A stretch of DNA of 64,000 nt from Archivesica marissinica (taxonomy: Eukaryota > Mollusca > Bivalvia > Venerida > Vesicomyidae): positions 25,667,376 to 25,731,375 of the forward strand of contig CM026401.1 in the NCBI GenBank assembly GCA_014843695.1. The letters are read 5' to 3'. Positions 1 through 9,960 of the stretch are shown here, in pieces. Position 1 is the first letter of the stretch. Each line of letters begins with the position of its first letter. Made by a program: the position numbers and the translations under genes. Under the pieces are notes generated by a model. That model did not search any database. It was not told where the DNA came from and worked only from the letters and a program-made list of their open reading frames with translations.

Positions 1-3000
1 TCGTCATACATACATTATTCTATACACCTGCAGTTCCATTTGTGTGTTTGCCATACATGCTTTATTCTATACACCTAATGCTCCATGTATGTGTTTGTTA
101 TACATACATTATTCTATACACCTGCTGTTCCATTTGTGTTTTTGTCATACATACATTATTCTATACACCTGCTGTTCCATTTGTGTGTTTGTCATAAATA
201 CATTATTCTATACAACTGCTCTTCCATTTGTGTGTCGTCATACATACGCTATTCTATAAACCTGCTGTTCCATTTGTGTGTTTGTCATACATACATTATT
301 CTATACACCTGCTGAACCATTTGTTTGTTTGTCATACATACATCATTCTATACACCTACTGTTCCATTTGTGTTTGTCATACATACATTATTCTATACAC
401 CTGATGTTCCATTTGTGTGTTTGTCATACATACATTATTCTATACACCTGATGTTCCATGTGTGTGTGATTCAAACATACATTATTCTATACAACTGCTG
501 TTCCATTTGTATGTTTGTCATACATACGCTATTCTATACACATGCTGTTCCATTTGTGTGTTTGTCATACATACATTATTCTACACACCTGATGTTCCAT
601 GTATGTGTGTGTCATACATACATTATTCTGTACACCTGCTGTTGCATTTGTGTGTCATTATACATACAATAGTCTATACACCTGCTGTTCCATTTGTGTG
701 TTTGTCATACATACATTATTCTGTACACCTACTGTTGCATTTGTGTTTCATTATACATACATTAGTCTATACACCTGCTGTTCCATTTGTGTGTCGTCAT
801 ACATACATTATTCTGTACATCTGCTGATCCATTTGTGTGTTTGTATACATACATAATTCTATACACCTGCTGTTCCATTTGTGTGTCGTCATACATACAT
901 TATTCTATACACCTGCTGTTCCATTTGTGTGTTTATCATACATACATAATTCTATACACCTGCTGTTCCATTTGTGTGTGTCATACATACATTATTCTAT
1001 ACACCTGCTGTTCCATTTGTGTGTTTGTCATACATACATTATTCTATACACCTGCTGTTCCATTTGTGTGTTTGTCATACATACATTATTCTATACACCT
1101 GCTGTTCTATTTGTGTGTTTGTCATACATACATTATTCTATACACCTGCTGTTCCATTTGTTGTTTGCATACATACTTATTCTATACACTGTTCCATTTG
1201 TGTGTTTGTCATACATCTTATTCTATACACTTTGTTTTGGTTGTTTTTATCTATCACCTGTGTTATTTGTGTTTGTCTACATACATTATTCTATACACTA
1301 TTTGTGTGTTTGTCATACATACATTATTCTATACACCTGCTGTTCCATTTGTGTGTTTGTCATACATACATTAATCTATACACTTGCTGTTCCATTTGTG
1401 TGTTTGTCATACATACATTATTCTATACACCTGTGTTCCATTATTGTTGTCATACATATATCTACACCTGCTGTTATTGGTGTTACATATTCTATACACC
1501 TGCTTTCCATTTGTGTGTGTCATACATACATTATTCTTACATGCTGTTCCATTCGTGTGTTTGTCATACATACACTATTCTATGCACCTGCTGTTCCATT
1601 AGTGTGTTTGTCATACATACATCAATCTATACACCTGCTGTTATATGTGTGTGTTTGTCATAAATACATTATTCTATACACCTGCTGTTCCATTTGTGTG
1701 TTTGTCATACATACACTATTCTATACACCTGCTGTTCCATTAGTGTGTTTGTCATACATACATCAATCTATACACCTGCTCTTCCATTTGTGTGTTTGTC
1801 ATACATACATTATTCTATACACCTGCATTTCAAAATGTGTGTCGCCATACAAACATTATTCTATACACCTGCTGTTCCATGTATGTGTGTCATACATACA
1901 TTATTCTATACACCTGCTGTTCTATTTGTGTGTCGTCATACATACATTATTCTATACACCTGCTGTTCCAGTTGTGTGTTTGTCATACTTACATTATGCT
2001 ATACACCTGCTGTTCCATTTGTTTGTCGTTATACATACCTTATTCTATACACCTGCTCTTCCATTCGTGTTTTCTCATACATACATTATTCTATACACCT
2101 GCTGTTCCATTTGTGTGTCGTCATACATATATAGTTCTATACACCTGCTCTTCCATTAGTGTTTTGTCATACATACATTATTCTATACACCTGCTGTTCC
2201 ATTTGTGTGTTTGGCATACATACATTATTCTATACACCTGCTGTTCCAAGTGTGTGTTTGGCATACATACATTATTCTATACACCTGCTGTTCCATTTAT
2301 TTGTTTGTCATACATACATTATTCTAATCACCTTCTGTTCCATTTGTGTGTTTGTCATACATACATTATTCTATACACCTGCTGTTCCATTTATTTGTTT
2401 GTCATACATACATTATTCTAATCACCTTCTGTTCCATTTGTGTGTTTGTCATACATACATTATTCTATTCACCTGTTGTAGCATTTGTTTGTCGTCATAC
2501 ATCCATTATTCTATACACCTGTTGTTCCATTTGTGTGTCATTATACATACATTATTCTATACACCTGATGTTCCATTTGTATGTTAGTCATACATGCTTT
2601 ATTCTATGCAACTAATGCTCCATGTATGTGTTTGTTATACATACATTGTTCTATACACCTGCTCATCCATTCGTGTGTTGTCATACATACATTATTCTAT
2701 ACACCTGCTGTTCCATTTTTGTGTTTGGCATACATACATCATTCTATACACCTGATGTTCCATGTGTGTGTTTGTCATGCATACATTATTCTATACACCT
2801 GCTGTTCCATTTTTGTGTTTGTCATACTTACATTATTCTATACACCTGATAGTCCATGTGTGTGTGTGTATGTCAAAGATACATTATTCTACACACCTGC
2901 TGTTCCATTGATGTGTTTGTGATACATACGCTATTCTATGCACCTGCTGTTCCATTTGTGTGTTTGTCATACATGCATTATTCTATTTACCTGCTGTTCC

Positions 3001-3858
3001 ATTAGTATGTTTGTCATACATACACCAATCTATACACCTATTGTTCCGTGTGTGTGTTTGTCATACATACATTATTCTATACACCTGCTGTTCCATTTGT
3101 GTGTCGTCATACAAACATTATTCTATACACCTGCTGTTCCATTTGTGTGTCGTCATACATACATTATTCTATACACCTGCTGTTTCATTTGTGTGTCGTC
3201 ATACATACATTATGCTATACACCTGCAGTTCCATTTGTGTGTTTGTCATACTTACATTATTCTATACACCTGGTGCTCCATTTGTGTGTCGTCATACAAA
3301 CATTATTCTATACACCTGCTGTTCCATTTGTGTGTTTGTCATACATACGCTATTCTATAAACCTGCTGTTCCATTTGTGTGTTTGCCATACATACATTAT
3401 TCTATGCACCTGCTGTTCCATTTGTGTGTTTGTCATACATACGCTATTCTATAAACCTGCTGTTCCATTTGTGTGTTTGTCATACATACATTATTCTATA
3501 CACCTGCTTTTCCATTTGTGTGTTTGTCATACATACGCTATTCTATAAACCTGCTGTTCCATTTGTGTGTATGTCATACATACATTATTCTATACACCTG
3601 CTGTTCCATTTGTGTGTTTGTCATACATACGCTATTCTATAAACCTGCTGTTCCATTTGTGTGTTTGTCATACATACATTATTCTATACACCTGCTGTTC
3701 CATTTTTGTATTTGTCATGCATACATTATTCTATTCACATGATGTTTCATGTGTGTGTTGTCATTCATACATTATTCTATTCACATGATGCTTCATGTGT
3801 GAGTTTGTCATTCATACATTATTCTGTACACCTGATGTTCCATTTGTGTGTTTTTGGA
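1..3858. repeat. Satellite array I, 47-bp unit, about 82 copies, truncated by window start
   Basis: A tandem array whose commonest unit is 47 bp. It reads catacatacattattctata, then cacctgctgttccatttgtg, then tgtttgt. Shorter units of about 44-46 bp carry gtcgt or gtcatt in place of the gtttgt junction. Units diverge by a few substitutions, for example ctgctg to ctgatg or tattct to tcattct. The last recognisable unit ends near 3858 in tttgtgtgtttttgg. Because 47 leaves remainder 2 on division by 3 and stops are rare, open frames appear in all three frames and repeat every 47 residues. These are not credible genes, since the protein phase rotates with every unit and no splice or promoter context is visible. 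The left end lies outside the window. Array identity is certain; its function is unknown. Confidence 0.97.
3301..3690. repeat. 94-bp dimeric higher-order repeat inside array I
   Basis: The diagnostic variant cgctattctataaacctg recurs at 3348, 3442, 3536 and 3630, exactly 94 bp (two 47-bp units) apart, alternating with normal tattctatacacctg units. This is a local dimeric higher-order repeat, expected from recent unequal exchange or replication slippage at the right edge of the array. Confidence 0.9.
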
Positions 3859-4520
3859 GGTTAAGGTCACAGAAGCAGCTTACTCTAGCTATTATTGGTG
3901 TATGTAGATACAATGTGCCCCCGAACAGTATTTGCACGGACGCGGGTACAAGTGTAGAACAAAGCCAGCTGGATCGTTTTCTCCTCACATGAATTAAATA
4001 TAGATCCCAACATTGGAACCTACAGTGATGAGGGGCAGGTGTCACTTGAAGTCAACGACCGTAACTACTTGGCACCCGGCTCCGTGTGTATCATTGTGAT
4101 ATCACCCAAAACTTAAAATTACTAGAAACTTACGAGAAACGCAAACTCTCGATAGCATTGCCGTGATAGAAGTCATCGATAGATGATTGTAGCTATCTAT
4201 TACAGAAATTACTTGAACACCGAGGACATGTATACAACTTATAGCTCTGTATATGTAGACAGCATTGCAATTATGTCGGAGATGATAATAAGTAGATAAC
4301 TGTACACACATGATCGTTATACAGACGGTCGGCGTAAGTTCGAACACGCATATGTATCAAATATTACATGATCTCTATATATTTCTACACTTGTATGGGA
4401 CACATTGTATTTATGTTAATACAAGCCATGATATCTGTCCACATATGGAATATGCCTCAACCATAGAGATGGGCAAGCGACACATTAGTGGAGAGATCCT
4501 CCCAACACAGACAGAGCAGC
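3859..4520. other. Unique island between array I and the TGATCA repeat
   Basis: Non-repetitive DNA of mixed composition. It holds one possible exon remnant (described separately at 3958-4116). Several other short open frames of 60-85 codons occur on both strands, but none shows a recognisable domain. I see no tRNA, transposon terminus or convincing splice structure in the remainder. Confidence 0.6.
3958..4116 (+). pseudogene. Possible orphan exon or gene fragment (52 codons), unidentified
   Basis: After an in-frame TAG at 3955, a frame stays open for 52 codons to TAA at 4114-4116. It includes the stretches SSHELNIDPNIGTYSDEGQV and NDRNYLAPGSVCIIVISP. The residue mix and balanced third codon positions differ from the AT-rich DNA around it, and the alternating hydrophobic pattern resembles a beta-rich extracellular domain. 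There is no ATG at the start, so it would have to be an exon or a broken gene. A weak AG acceptor lies near 3971. I do not recognise the family and assign no function. Chance remains a real alternative at this length. Confidence 0.25.
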
Positions 4521-5058
4521 CCGTTGATCAGATACATTTCAATATAATGCTATATAACTGATCAGATACATTTCAGTATAATGCTATAGAACTGATCAGA
4601 TACATTTCAATATAATGCTATAGAACTGATCAGATACCTTTCAATATAATGCTATAGAACTGATCAGATACATTTCAATATAATGCTATAGAACTGATCA
4701 GATACCTTTCAATATAATGCGATAGAACTGATCAGATACCTTTCAATATAATGCTATAGAACTGATCAGATACATTTCAATATAATGCTATAGAACTGAT
4801 CAGATACATTTGAATATAATGCTATAGAACTGATCAGATACCTTTGAATTATCTAGATAATAATATAGAACTGATCAGATACCTTTGAATTATCTAGATA
4901 ATAATATAGAACTGATCAGATACCTTTGAATATAGTGCTATATAACTGATCAGATACCTTTGAATATAGTGCTATAGAACTGATCAGATACCTTTAAATT
5001 AACTAGATCATAATATTGAACTGATCAGATACCGTTGAATTAACTAGATACTGATATA
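4521..5058. repeat. 34-41 bp tandem repeat rich in TGATCA palindromes
   Basis: About 15 units begin with ctgatcagatac. The first ones are 34 bp (ctgatcagatacatttcaat then ataatgctatagaa). Later ones lengthen to about 41 bp by carrying tatctagataataatat. Every unit has the palindrome TGATCA, and the longer type adds the palindrome ATCTAGAT. Units drift in order from atttcaa to ctttgaa to cctttaaatt, so neighbouring units resemble each other most, as expected for local slippage. No coding potential is visible. Confidence 0.93.
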
Positions 5059-5442
5059 TATTAAACTCTCACCAACAGCTCCTCCCCAAAACCTCATGTG
5101 CCCCTCCGAGCAGTAATACAGGCACGGACTGGCTCCCTGGTAGAACCACCGACCATCCCCATTATATCGCGCACTGTTGTTGTGCTATTTAAGGACTACA
5201 TTAAGCCAACCTGTGAACAGAAACACAGATATATGTACCTTGTACCTATCTTCCTATCCCCGGACATTACTCAAAATTAAGAGCTTCAAATCAATGTGTG
5301 CCCGCTATTCAATTTGAGAGTTTTAAAAATAAAATTCAAAGTCTATCTAAATAAGTTGATTACTACTATTATTCATTGCCCTTTGCATGAGAGAAGAGGC
5401 AATGTAAATTTAGGCGTGTTGCTTAAGGACACAATGACAGTT
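5059..5442. other. Unique AT-rich spacer; its right part resembles a SINE body
   Basis: There is no gene I can support. A 60-codon open frame at 5098-5280 has no recognisable features. The right end, about 5375-5440, read on the minus strand continues from the tRNA-like head at 5443-5513 as gtgtccttaagcaac followed by an attgcctc block. Similar blocks occur downstream of the tRNA part in several animal SINEs, so this segment is probably the SINE body. Confidence 0.5.
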
Positions 5443-5513
5443 GTTCTCGTGGGACTCTAGCTCACAACCTATCGGTGATGAGGTGGATACCGTGTCCATT
5501 ACACCACGGGAAC
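5443..5513 (-). repeat. Degenerate tRNA-like head of a SINE (minus strand)
   Basis: Read on the minus strand this is a 71-nt tRNA-shaped segment. It begins gttcccg and ends cgagaac, which pair at 6 of 7 positions as an acceptor stem. The block tggtgtaatgg fits a Pol III A box. A later ggttgtgagctagagtccc stands where the T arm and B box should be, but it is degenerate and does not fold cleanly. The closest tRNA by eye is valine, with low certainty. A functional tRNA is unlikely because the T arm is broken and the anticodon loop is enlarged. It is best read as the head of a tRNA-derived SINE. Its 5' 51 nt are the source of the adjoining 61-bp tandem array. Confidence 0.6.
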
Positions 5514-7109
5514 TCCAGTAGTGCACAACCTATCGGTGATGAGGTGGATACCGTGTCCATTACACCACGGGAACTCCAGTAGTGCACAACCTATCGGTGA
5601 TGAGGTGGATACCGTGTCCATTACACCACGGGAACTCCAGTAGTGCACAACCTATCGGTGATGAGGTGGATACCGTGTCCATTACACCACGGGAACTCCA
5701 GTAGTGCACAACCTATCGGTGATGAGGTGGATACCGTGTCCATTACACCACGGGAACTCCAGTAGTGCACAACCTATCGGTGATGAGGTGGATACCGTGT
5801 CCATTACACCACGGGAACTCCAGTAGTGCACAACCTATCGGTGATGAGGTGGATACCGTGTCCATTACACCACGGGAACTCCAGTAGTGCACAACCTATC
5901 GGTGATGAGGTGGATACCGTGTCCATTACACCACGGGAACTCCAGTAGTGCACAACCTATCGGTGATGAGGTGGATACCGTGTCCATTACACCACGGGAA
6001 CTCCAGTAGTGCACAACCTATCGGTGATGAGGTGGATACCGTGTCCATTACACCACGGGAACTCCAGTAGTGCACAACCTATCGGTGATGAGGTGGATAC
6101 CGTGTCCATTACACCACGGGAACTCCAGTAGTGCACAACCTATCGGTGATGAGGTGGATACCGTGTCCATTACACCACGGGAACTCCAGTAGTGCACAAC
6201 CTATCGGTGATGAGGTGGATACCGTGTCCATTACACCACGGGAACTCCAGTAGTGCACAACCTATCGGTGATGAGGTGGATACCGTGTCCATTACACCAC
6301 GGGAACTCCAGTAGTGCACAACCTATCGGTGATGAGGTGGATACCGTGTCCATTACACCACGGGAACTCCAGTAGTGCACAACCTATCGGTGATGAGGTG
6401 GATACCGTGTCCATTACACCACGGGAACTCCAGTAGTGCACAACCTATCGGTGATGAGGTGGATACCGTGTCCATTACACCACGGGAACTCCAGTAGTGC
6501 ACAACCTATCGGTGATGAGGTGGATACCGTGTCCATTACACCACGGGAACTCCAGTAGTGCACAACCTATCGGTGATGAGGTGGATACCGTGTCCATTAC
6601 ACCACGGGAACTCCAGTAGTGCACAACCTATCGGTGATGAGGTGGATACCGTGTCCATTACACCACGGGAACTCCAGTAGTGCACAACCTATCGGTGATG
6701 AGGTGGATACCGTGTCCATTACACCACGGGAACTCCAGTAGTGCACAACCTATCGGTGATGAGGTGGATACCGTGTCCATTACACCACGGGAACTCCAGT
6801 AGTGCACAACCTATCGGTGATGAGGTGGATACCGTGTCCATTACACCACGGGAACTCCAGTAGTGCACAACCTATCGGTGATGAGGTGGATACCGTGTCC
6901 ATTACACCACGGGAACTCCAGTAGTGCACAACCTATCGGTGATGAGGTGGATACCGTGTCCATTACACCACGGGAACTCCAGTAGTGCACAACCTATCGG
7001 TGATGAGGTGGATACCGTGTCCATTACACCACGGGAACTCCAGTAGTGCACAACCTATCGGTGATGAGGTGGATACCGTGTCCATTACACCACGGGAACT
7101 CCAGTAGTG
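5463..7109. repeat. 27 apparently identical 61-bp units made from the tRNA-like SINE head
   Basis: The unit runs from cacaacctatcggtgatgag to ggaactccagtagtg and repeats with exact 61-bp periodicity. 1647 bp equals 27 x 61, and I see no mismatch between units. Each unit holds 51 bp of the tRNA-like head (minus strand, with the A-box-like tggtgtaatgg) plus 10 bp of flank. The junction cuts through the T arm, so the B-box region is lost from every unit except the first, where the intact SINE continues to the left. Such homogeneity contrasts with the diverged satellites nearby and implies a very recent expansion or strong homogenisation. The copy number in the assembly could be over- or under-estimated. 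Confidence 0.97.
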
Positions 7110-7285
7110 ATATTATCATTATTGGTGACTTTTCATAATACAATTTATATATTGATGAAATCTTAAATATTTAACAAGTACTTTTAAAAACACCGCGAAT
7201 ACTAGTAACAAGGAAGACGTGCAAGTTAACTCTATGTTTCTACAACTATTCAGGCATACTTTCACAAACAGGCTCTACACAATTA
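7110..7285. other. Unique AT-rich spacer before the MULE
   Basis: AT-rich single-copy DNA between the 61-bp array and the MULE target-site duplication. I see nothing recognisable in it. Confidence 0.6.
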
Positions 7286-7293
7286 GATTGTTT
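7286..7293. repeat. Left target-site duplication of the MULE (gattgttt)
   Basis: The 8-bp gattgttt immediately precedes the left terminal inverted repeat and is matched exactly at 9660-9667 just outside the right inverted repeat. The following base on the right is also g, so a 9-bp reading is possible if the element start is shifted by one base. Mutator-like elements typically make 8-11 bp duplications. Confidence 0.85.
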
Positions 7294-7322
7294 GGTTTGT
7301 TCCCACTTTCCCAACCTTTTAT
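7294..7322 (+). repeat. MULE left terminal inverted repeat
   Basis: 29 bp starting ggtttgttcccactttccc. It is the inverted complement of 9631-9659 with two mismatches, at repeat positions 4 and 12. The shared core ctttcccaaccttttat is exact. Confidence 0.88.
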
Positions 7323-7904
7323 GTTCACACATACTAATTATCCCCAATTATCTCTTCGCCCCTCAAACTTACCTGTATTTTCTATACTGTTCAAAAAATA
7401 AATGAAAGGCACACATAAACTTGTACTTACAGTGTACTATTTCAATGTTATTTATCTTGTTCCATCTGTTGAAAATACTTACTTATTCTAGAATAAACTA
7501 TTTTTTTGTTATTTTTGTTTCCAGTGCATATGCATATCTTTAAGGAGAAAAGTGTTCCTTTAATTGTGTATAAATTAAAATTGTCAGTATGTACGTTTAA
7601 CATTAATAATTCAGATAAAGGTTCATAATAATAATATAGCAGACATATTTTAATTTTGAAATGTGAACTATAAAGATACAAACAATTAACAATATGTATC
7701 TATTATTTATTTATGATTATAACAGTTATACTAGGTAATTACATAATTATATATCAACACTATTTTTTAATTAGCAATTATGAACTGATTGCAAATTAGT
7801 CTGAGAACAACAATAATGATTAATGAAATTAACAATTTACTTATAACTAACTGTTGAAAACTAAGAAAAACAGGTCACTAACTGTAAGTCATTCTTTAAC
7901 ATAG

Positions 7905-7912
7905 TATAAAAT
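7905..7912 (+). promoter_or_regulatory. Candidate TATA box for the transposase gene
   Basis: tataaaat lies 37 bp upstream of the probable start codon at 7949. That spacing would put transcription start only a few to about 15 nt before the ATG. The surrounding DNA is AT-rich, so a chance match is quite possible. Confidence 0.35.
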
Positions 7913-7948
7913 GAAGGTCAGTTTCCTCTGTAATCATAAATCTCTAAA

Positions 7949-9346
7949 ATGGCAAATGCGCTAGTCAATATACGGTTCATAGAGAATAGCAGAGGAAGTC
8001 AGACTCTAGTTCTAAATGGTTACATGTACAGCCTGAAAATCAGAAAACGGGAGTGTCGCTACTGGAACTGTGTCAACAAAGCATCCAATGCTAAAATTAA
8101 CACTAAGAATGAGCTTCCTACCAAAATCGATGATGAACACAATCACCCAAGAGATGACAGCAGAATTGTTGCTGCGGACATCATGAGTGGTGTCCGAAAG
8201 CAGGTCCGAGGGTCAACACAGCCGGTGCCCTCCATCTATAACGATATGCTGGCAGACACAAGATCGATCGAATGGGACAATTCCACCCAAGAGGTTGTGG
8301 CTAATCTACCCACTTTCTACGAAGCCAAATCCAGTTTATATAGACAGCGGTCTAATACTAGACCAGTTCTGCCAAAGACAAGGGCGGATGTCAACTTGGA
8401 AGGGAAGTGGATAGAGTCGCTTGCAGGGGAGCCATTCATAATCGCCAATGACGGTAATGTGGCGCGAATGCTCATATTCGCCACCGTTGACAACCTGGCC
8501 CAGCTGTCTACAGCCGAGACCTGGTATATGGACGGTACCTTCTACGCTTCGCCGTCATATTTCTACCAGCTATACACCATCCACGCTATGATCGACGGGT
8601 ATATGTGTCCCCTAGTGTATGGACTACTCCCAAATAAACAACAGACAATGTACACCAGATTCTTCACACTCATCCAGAATTTCGCCCGTGAACATAACAT
8701 TCCTCTGTCCCCAGAAACGATAATGATGGACTTCGAAACAGCAGCGTGGCGTGCTGTCAGTATCGTGTTTGTTGGTGTTCAAGTCCGTGGTTGTTTCTTT
8801 CACTTCACACAGTGTATGTGGAGAAAAGTACAATATTGTGGTCTTGTTGCTGACTTCAAGGACAATGAAGAAGTGAAGAAACTTGTGCTACGTGCTTCGG
8901 TACTGCCACTTGTCCCCCTAGCCTCTGTCGAAGATGTGTGGTTCCAAACTCTGGAAGAATGTGACAATGACTCAGTGCTGGTGTCTAAGCTTAAGGACTA
9001 TGTGACTGAGCAGTGGGTAGAGGGAGACCGCCGCTCCTGGAATCATTACGAGAATGATGGTCCACGCACTACCAATCATGTTGAGGGTTGGCACCATAAA
9101 ATAAACAACCAACTACGACACTGCCATCCTAATATTTATACATTGATAGACCTGGTCCAGAAAGAGCAGGCTGCTAACGAGGCGAAGCTGTTTCAGCACG
9201 CCAACGGTGGAAAGCAGCGACCAAGGAAGCGGGTATACCGTGAGCGTGAGCAAATGCTCATCAGACTGAAGCACCAACTGCGAACTGGCGACATGGACAT
9301 CATGACGTATGTTGATGCTGCTTCTCACTTAGTCAAATTAAAGTGA
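7949..9346 (+). CDS. FLYWCH zinc-finger MULE-domain transposase (465 aa)
   Basis: Predicted to be the nuclear DDE-type transposase that binds the element's inverted repeats and catalyses its excision and insertion. Residues 8-68 form a FLYWCH-type zinc finger, the likely DNA-binding part: F10, L20/L22, Y25, the YWNC block with W39 and C41, and HNH with H64 and H66. Residues about 190-385 form the MULE catalytic domain. The first aspartate is D195 in WYMDGTF and the second D261 in MMDFETA. The family's CxxH element is C282 and H285 in GCFFH, and the probable catalytic glutamate is E379 in NHVEGWHH. A basic tail follows (KQRPRKRVYRERE, 422-434). The start is fixed by an in-frame TAA at 7937. 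There is no intron, frameshift or internal stop. The length suits compact animal FLYWCH-MULE proteins. Its place between matching inverted repeats shows it is the element's own gene, not a domesticated host gene. Confidence 0.9.
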   Translation: MANALVNIRFIENSRGSQTLVLNGYMYSLKIRKRECRYWNCVNKASNAKINTKNELPTKIDDEHNHPRDDSRIVAADIMSGVRKQVRGSTQPVPSIYNDMLADTRSIEWDNSTQEVVANLPTFYEAKSSLYRQRSNTRPVLPKTRADVNLEGKWIESLAGEPFIIANDGNVARMLIFATVDNLAQLSTAETWYMDGTFYASPSYFYQLYTIHAMIDGYMCPLVYGLLPNKQQTMYTRFFTLIQNFAREHNIPLSPETIMMDFETAAWRAVSIVFVGVQVRGCFFHFTQCMWRKVQYCGLVADFKDNEEVKKLVLRASVLPLVPLASVEDVWFQTLEECDNDSVLVSKLKDYVTEQWVEGDRRSWNHYENDGPRTTNHVEGWHHKINNQLRHCHPNIYTLIDLVQKEQAANEAKLFQHANGGKQRPRKRVYREREQMLIRLKHQLRTGDMDIMTYVDAASHLVKLK

Positions 9347-9354
9347 ATATGTAC

Positions 9355-9360
9355 AATAAA
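9355..9360 (+). terminator. Polyadenylation signal of the transposase gene
   Basis: AATAAA begins 9 nt after the stop codon (TGA 9344-9346). A second AATAAA lies at 9460-9465. Either could direct 3' end formation inside the element. Confidence 0.6.
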
Positions 9361-9630
9361 AATATTTCAAGATTTATATCTATTATGTGCTATGCATGTT
9401 CATGTGTTTGTCTTATCCATGTAAATATCTATGTTTTCGATTTAATGCTTATAACTCAAAATAAAGAATATCTATCTATATGAAACTTATATTTATGAAC
9501 AACTTTCCCAAATTTAGAAACACAAATTTTCAGTACAGTATAGCAATTTTCGCCAATTATCACCTTTCAACTTTATTGTTACACTGAACAATACATTCCC
9601 CCAACACCTACCTCAATTTCTATAGGACTA

Positions 9631-9659
9631 ATAAAAGGTTGGGAAAGAGGGAACACACC
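9631..9659 (-). repeat. MULE right terminal inverted repeat
   Basis: 29 bp ending gggaaagagggaacacacc. It is the inverse complement of 7294-7322 at 27 of 29 positions and is immediately followed by the target-site duplication. Confidence 0.88.
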
Positions 9660-9667
9660 GATTGTTT
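9660..9667. repeat. Right target-site duplication of the MULE (gattgttt)
   Basis: Exact copy of the 8-bp sequence at 7286-7293, directly abutting the right inverted repeat. Confidence 0.85.
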
Positions 9668-9748
9668 GTCTAACTACCAGCTATATCGATCACGTTTGTA
9701 AAAAGTGTTTCTTTATTATAGTGTTACCCCTATTTTTAAATAAATAAA

Positions 9749-9764
9749 TGGCCCTTTAGGGCCA
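9749..9764. other. Short hairpin at the 3' edge of a SINE
   Basis: tggccct and agggcca form a perfect 7-bp inverted repeat around a TT loop. It lies where similarity to the second SINE copy (39966-40152) begins, so it may mark or overlap the element's 3' end. Confidence 0.5.
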
Positions 9765-9960
9765 GCCATTTCTGACTTATGAGACACCTCTTTTTTTTTA
9801 TGAACATCAGTACTTCCCGAATCCTATGCAATCGGTAACCATTATTTAACTAGCTGGCGACTCACCAACCGACCATATCAGAACAAACCCCTGGCGAGAT
9901 TCGAACCTTCGACCTCCCGCTCCGTAGGCGGACGCCTTAACCAATGGGCCACGGAGACGG
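9755..9960 (-). mobile_element. tRNA-derived SINE, copy 1 (minus strand)
   Basis: On the minus strand the 5' head at 9889-9960 is a well-formed tRNA-like segment. It has an A box (tggcccattgg), an anticodon stem tccgc/gcggg around a ctacgga loop that would read ACG (arginine-like), and a B box (ggttcgaatct). A body of about 130 bp follows (agctagttaaataatggtta, then a gatgttcat block). It ends at agaaatggctggccct, with an AT-rich tail aaataaataaat just beyond. A second copy at 39966-40152 shares the body and confirms a dispersed element. This is a SINE mobilised by an unknown LINE, not a working tRNA gene, because the acceptor ends do not pair. Confidence 0.82.

Larger units (their letters stand above)
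7294..9659 (+). mobile_element. Complete short-TIR Mutator-like (MULE) DNA transposon, 2366 bp
   Basis: The element is bounded by 29-bp terminal inverted repeats (7294-7322 and 9631-9659) that match at 27 of 29 positions. It begins ggtttgttccc on the left and ggtgtgttccc on the inverted right end. Both ends are flanked by the 8-bp duplication gattgttt. Inside is one uninterrupted 465-codon FLYWCH-MULE transposase gene, preceded by about 630 bp of AT-rich leader and followed by 313 bp with two AATAAA signals. Intact ends, intact duplication and an open frame indicate a recent insertion that may still be autonomous. Many plant MULEs have TIRs over 100 bp; here clear similarity stops after about 29 bp, as in short-TIR animal MULEs. 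Activity is inferred, not shown. Confidence 0.88.

Noticed and set aside
837..2159. 440-codon hydrophobic, Cys-rich open frame that could look like a membrane protein
   Set aside because: It is a three-unit translation cycle of the 47-bp satellite, and overlapping frames give the same peptides out of phase.
5463..7109. CRISPR array or tRNA gene cluster
   Set aside because: The units are contiguous with no unique spacers, the host is eukaryotic, and the tRNA-like unit lacks a T arm, so it is neither a CRISPR nor working tRNA genes.
7448..7681. 77-codon minus-strand open frame inside the MULE leader
   Set aside because: It is low-complexity AT-rich sequence with no recognisable domain, at chance length for this composition.
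8187..8833. Shorter frames overlapping the transposase on both strands
   Set aside because: They are shadows of the 465-codon transposase frame.
9889..9960. Functional tRNA-Arg(ACG) gene on the minus strand
   Set aside because: The A and B boxes and the anticodon stem are good, but the acceptor ends do not pair and the segment continues into a SINE body shared with a second copy.
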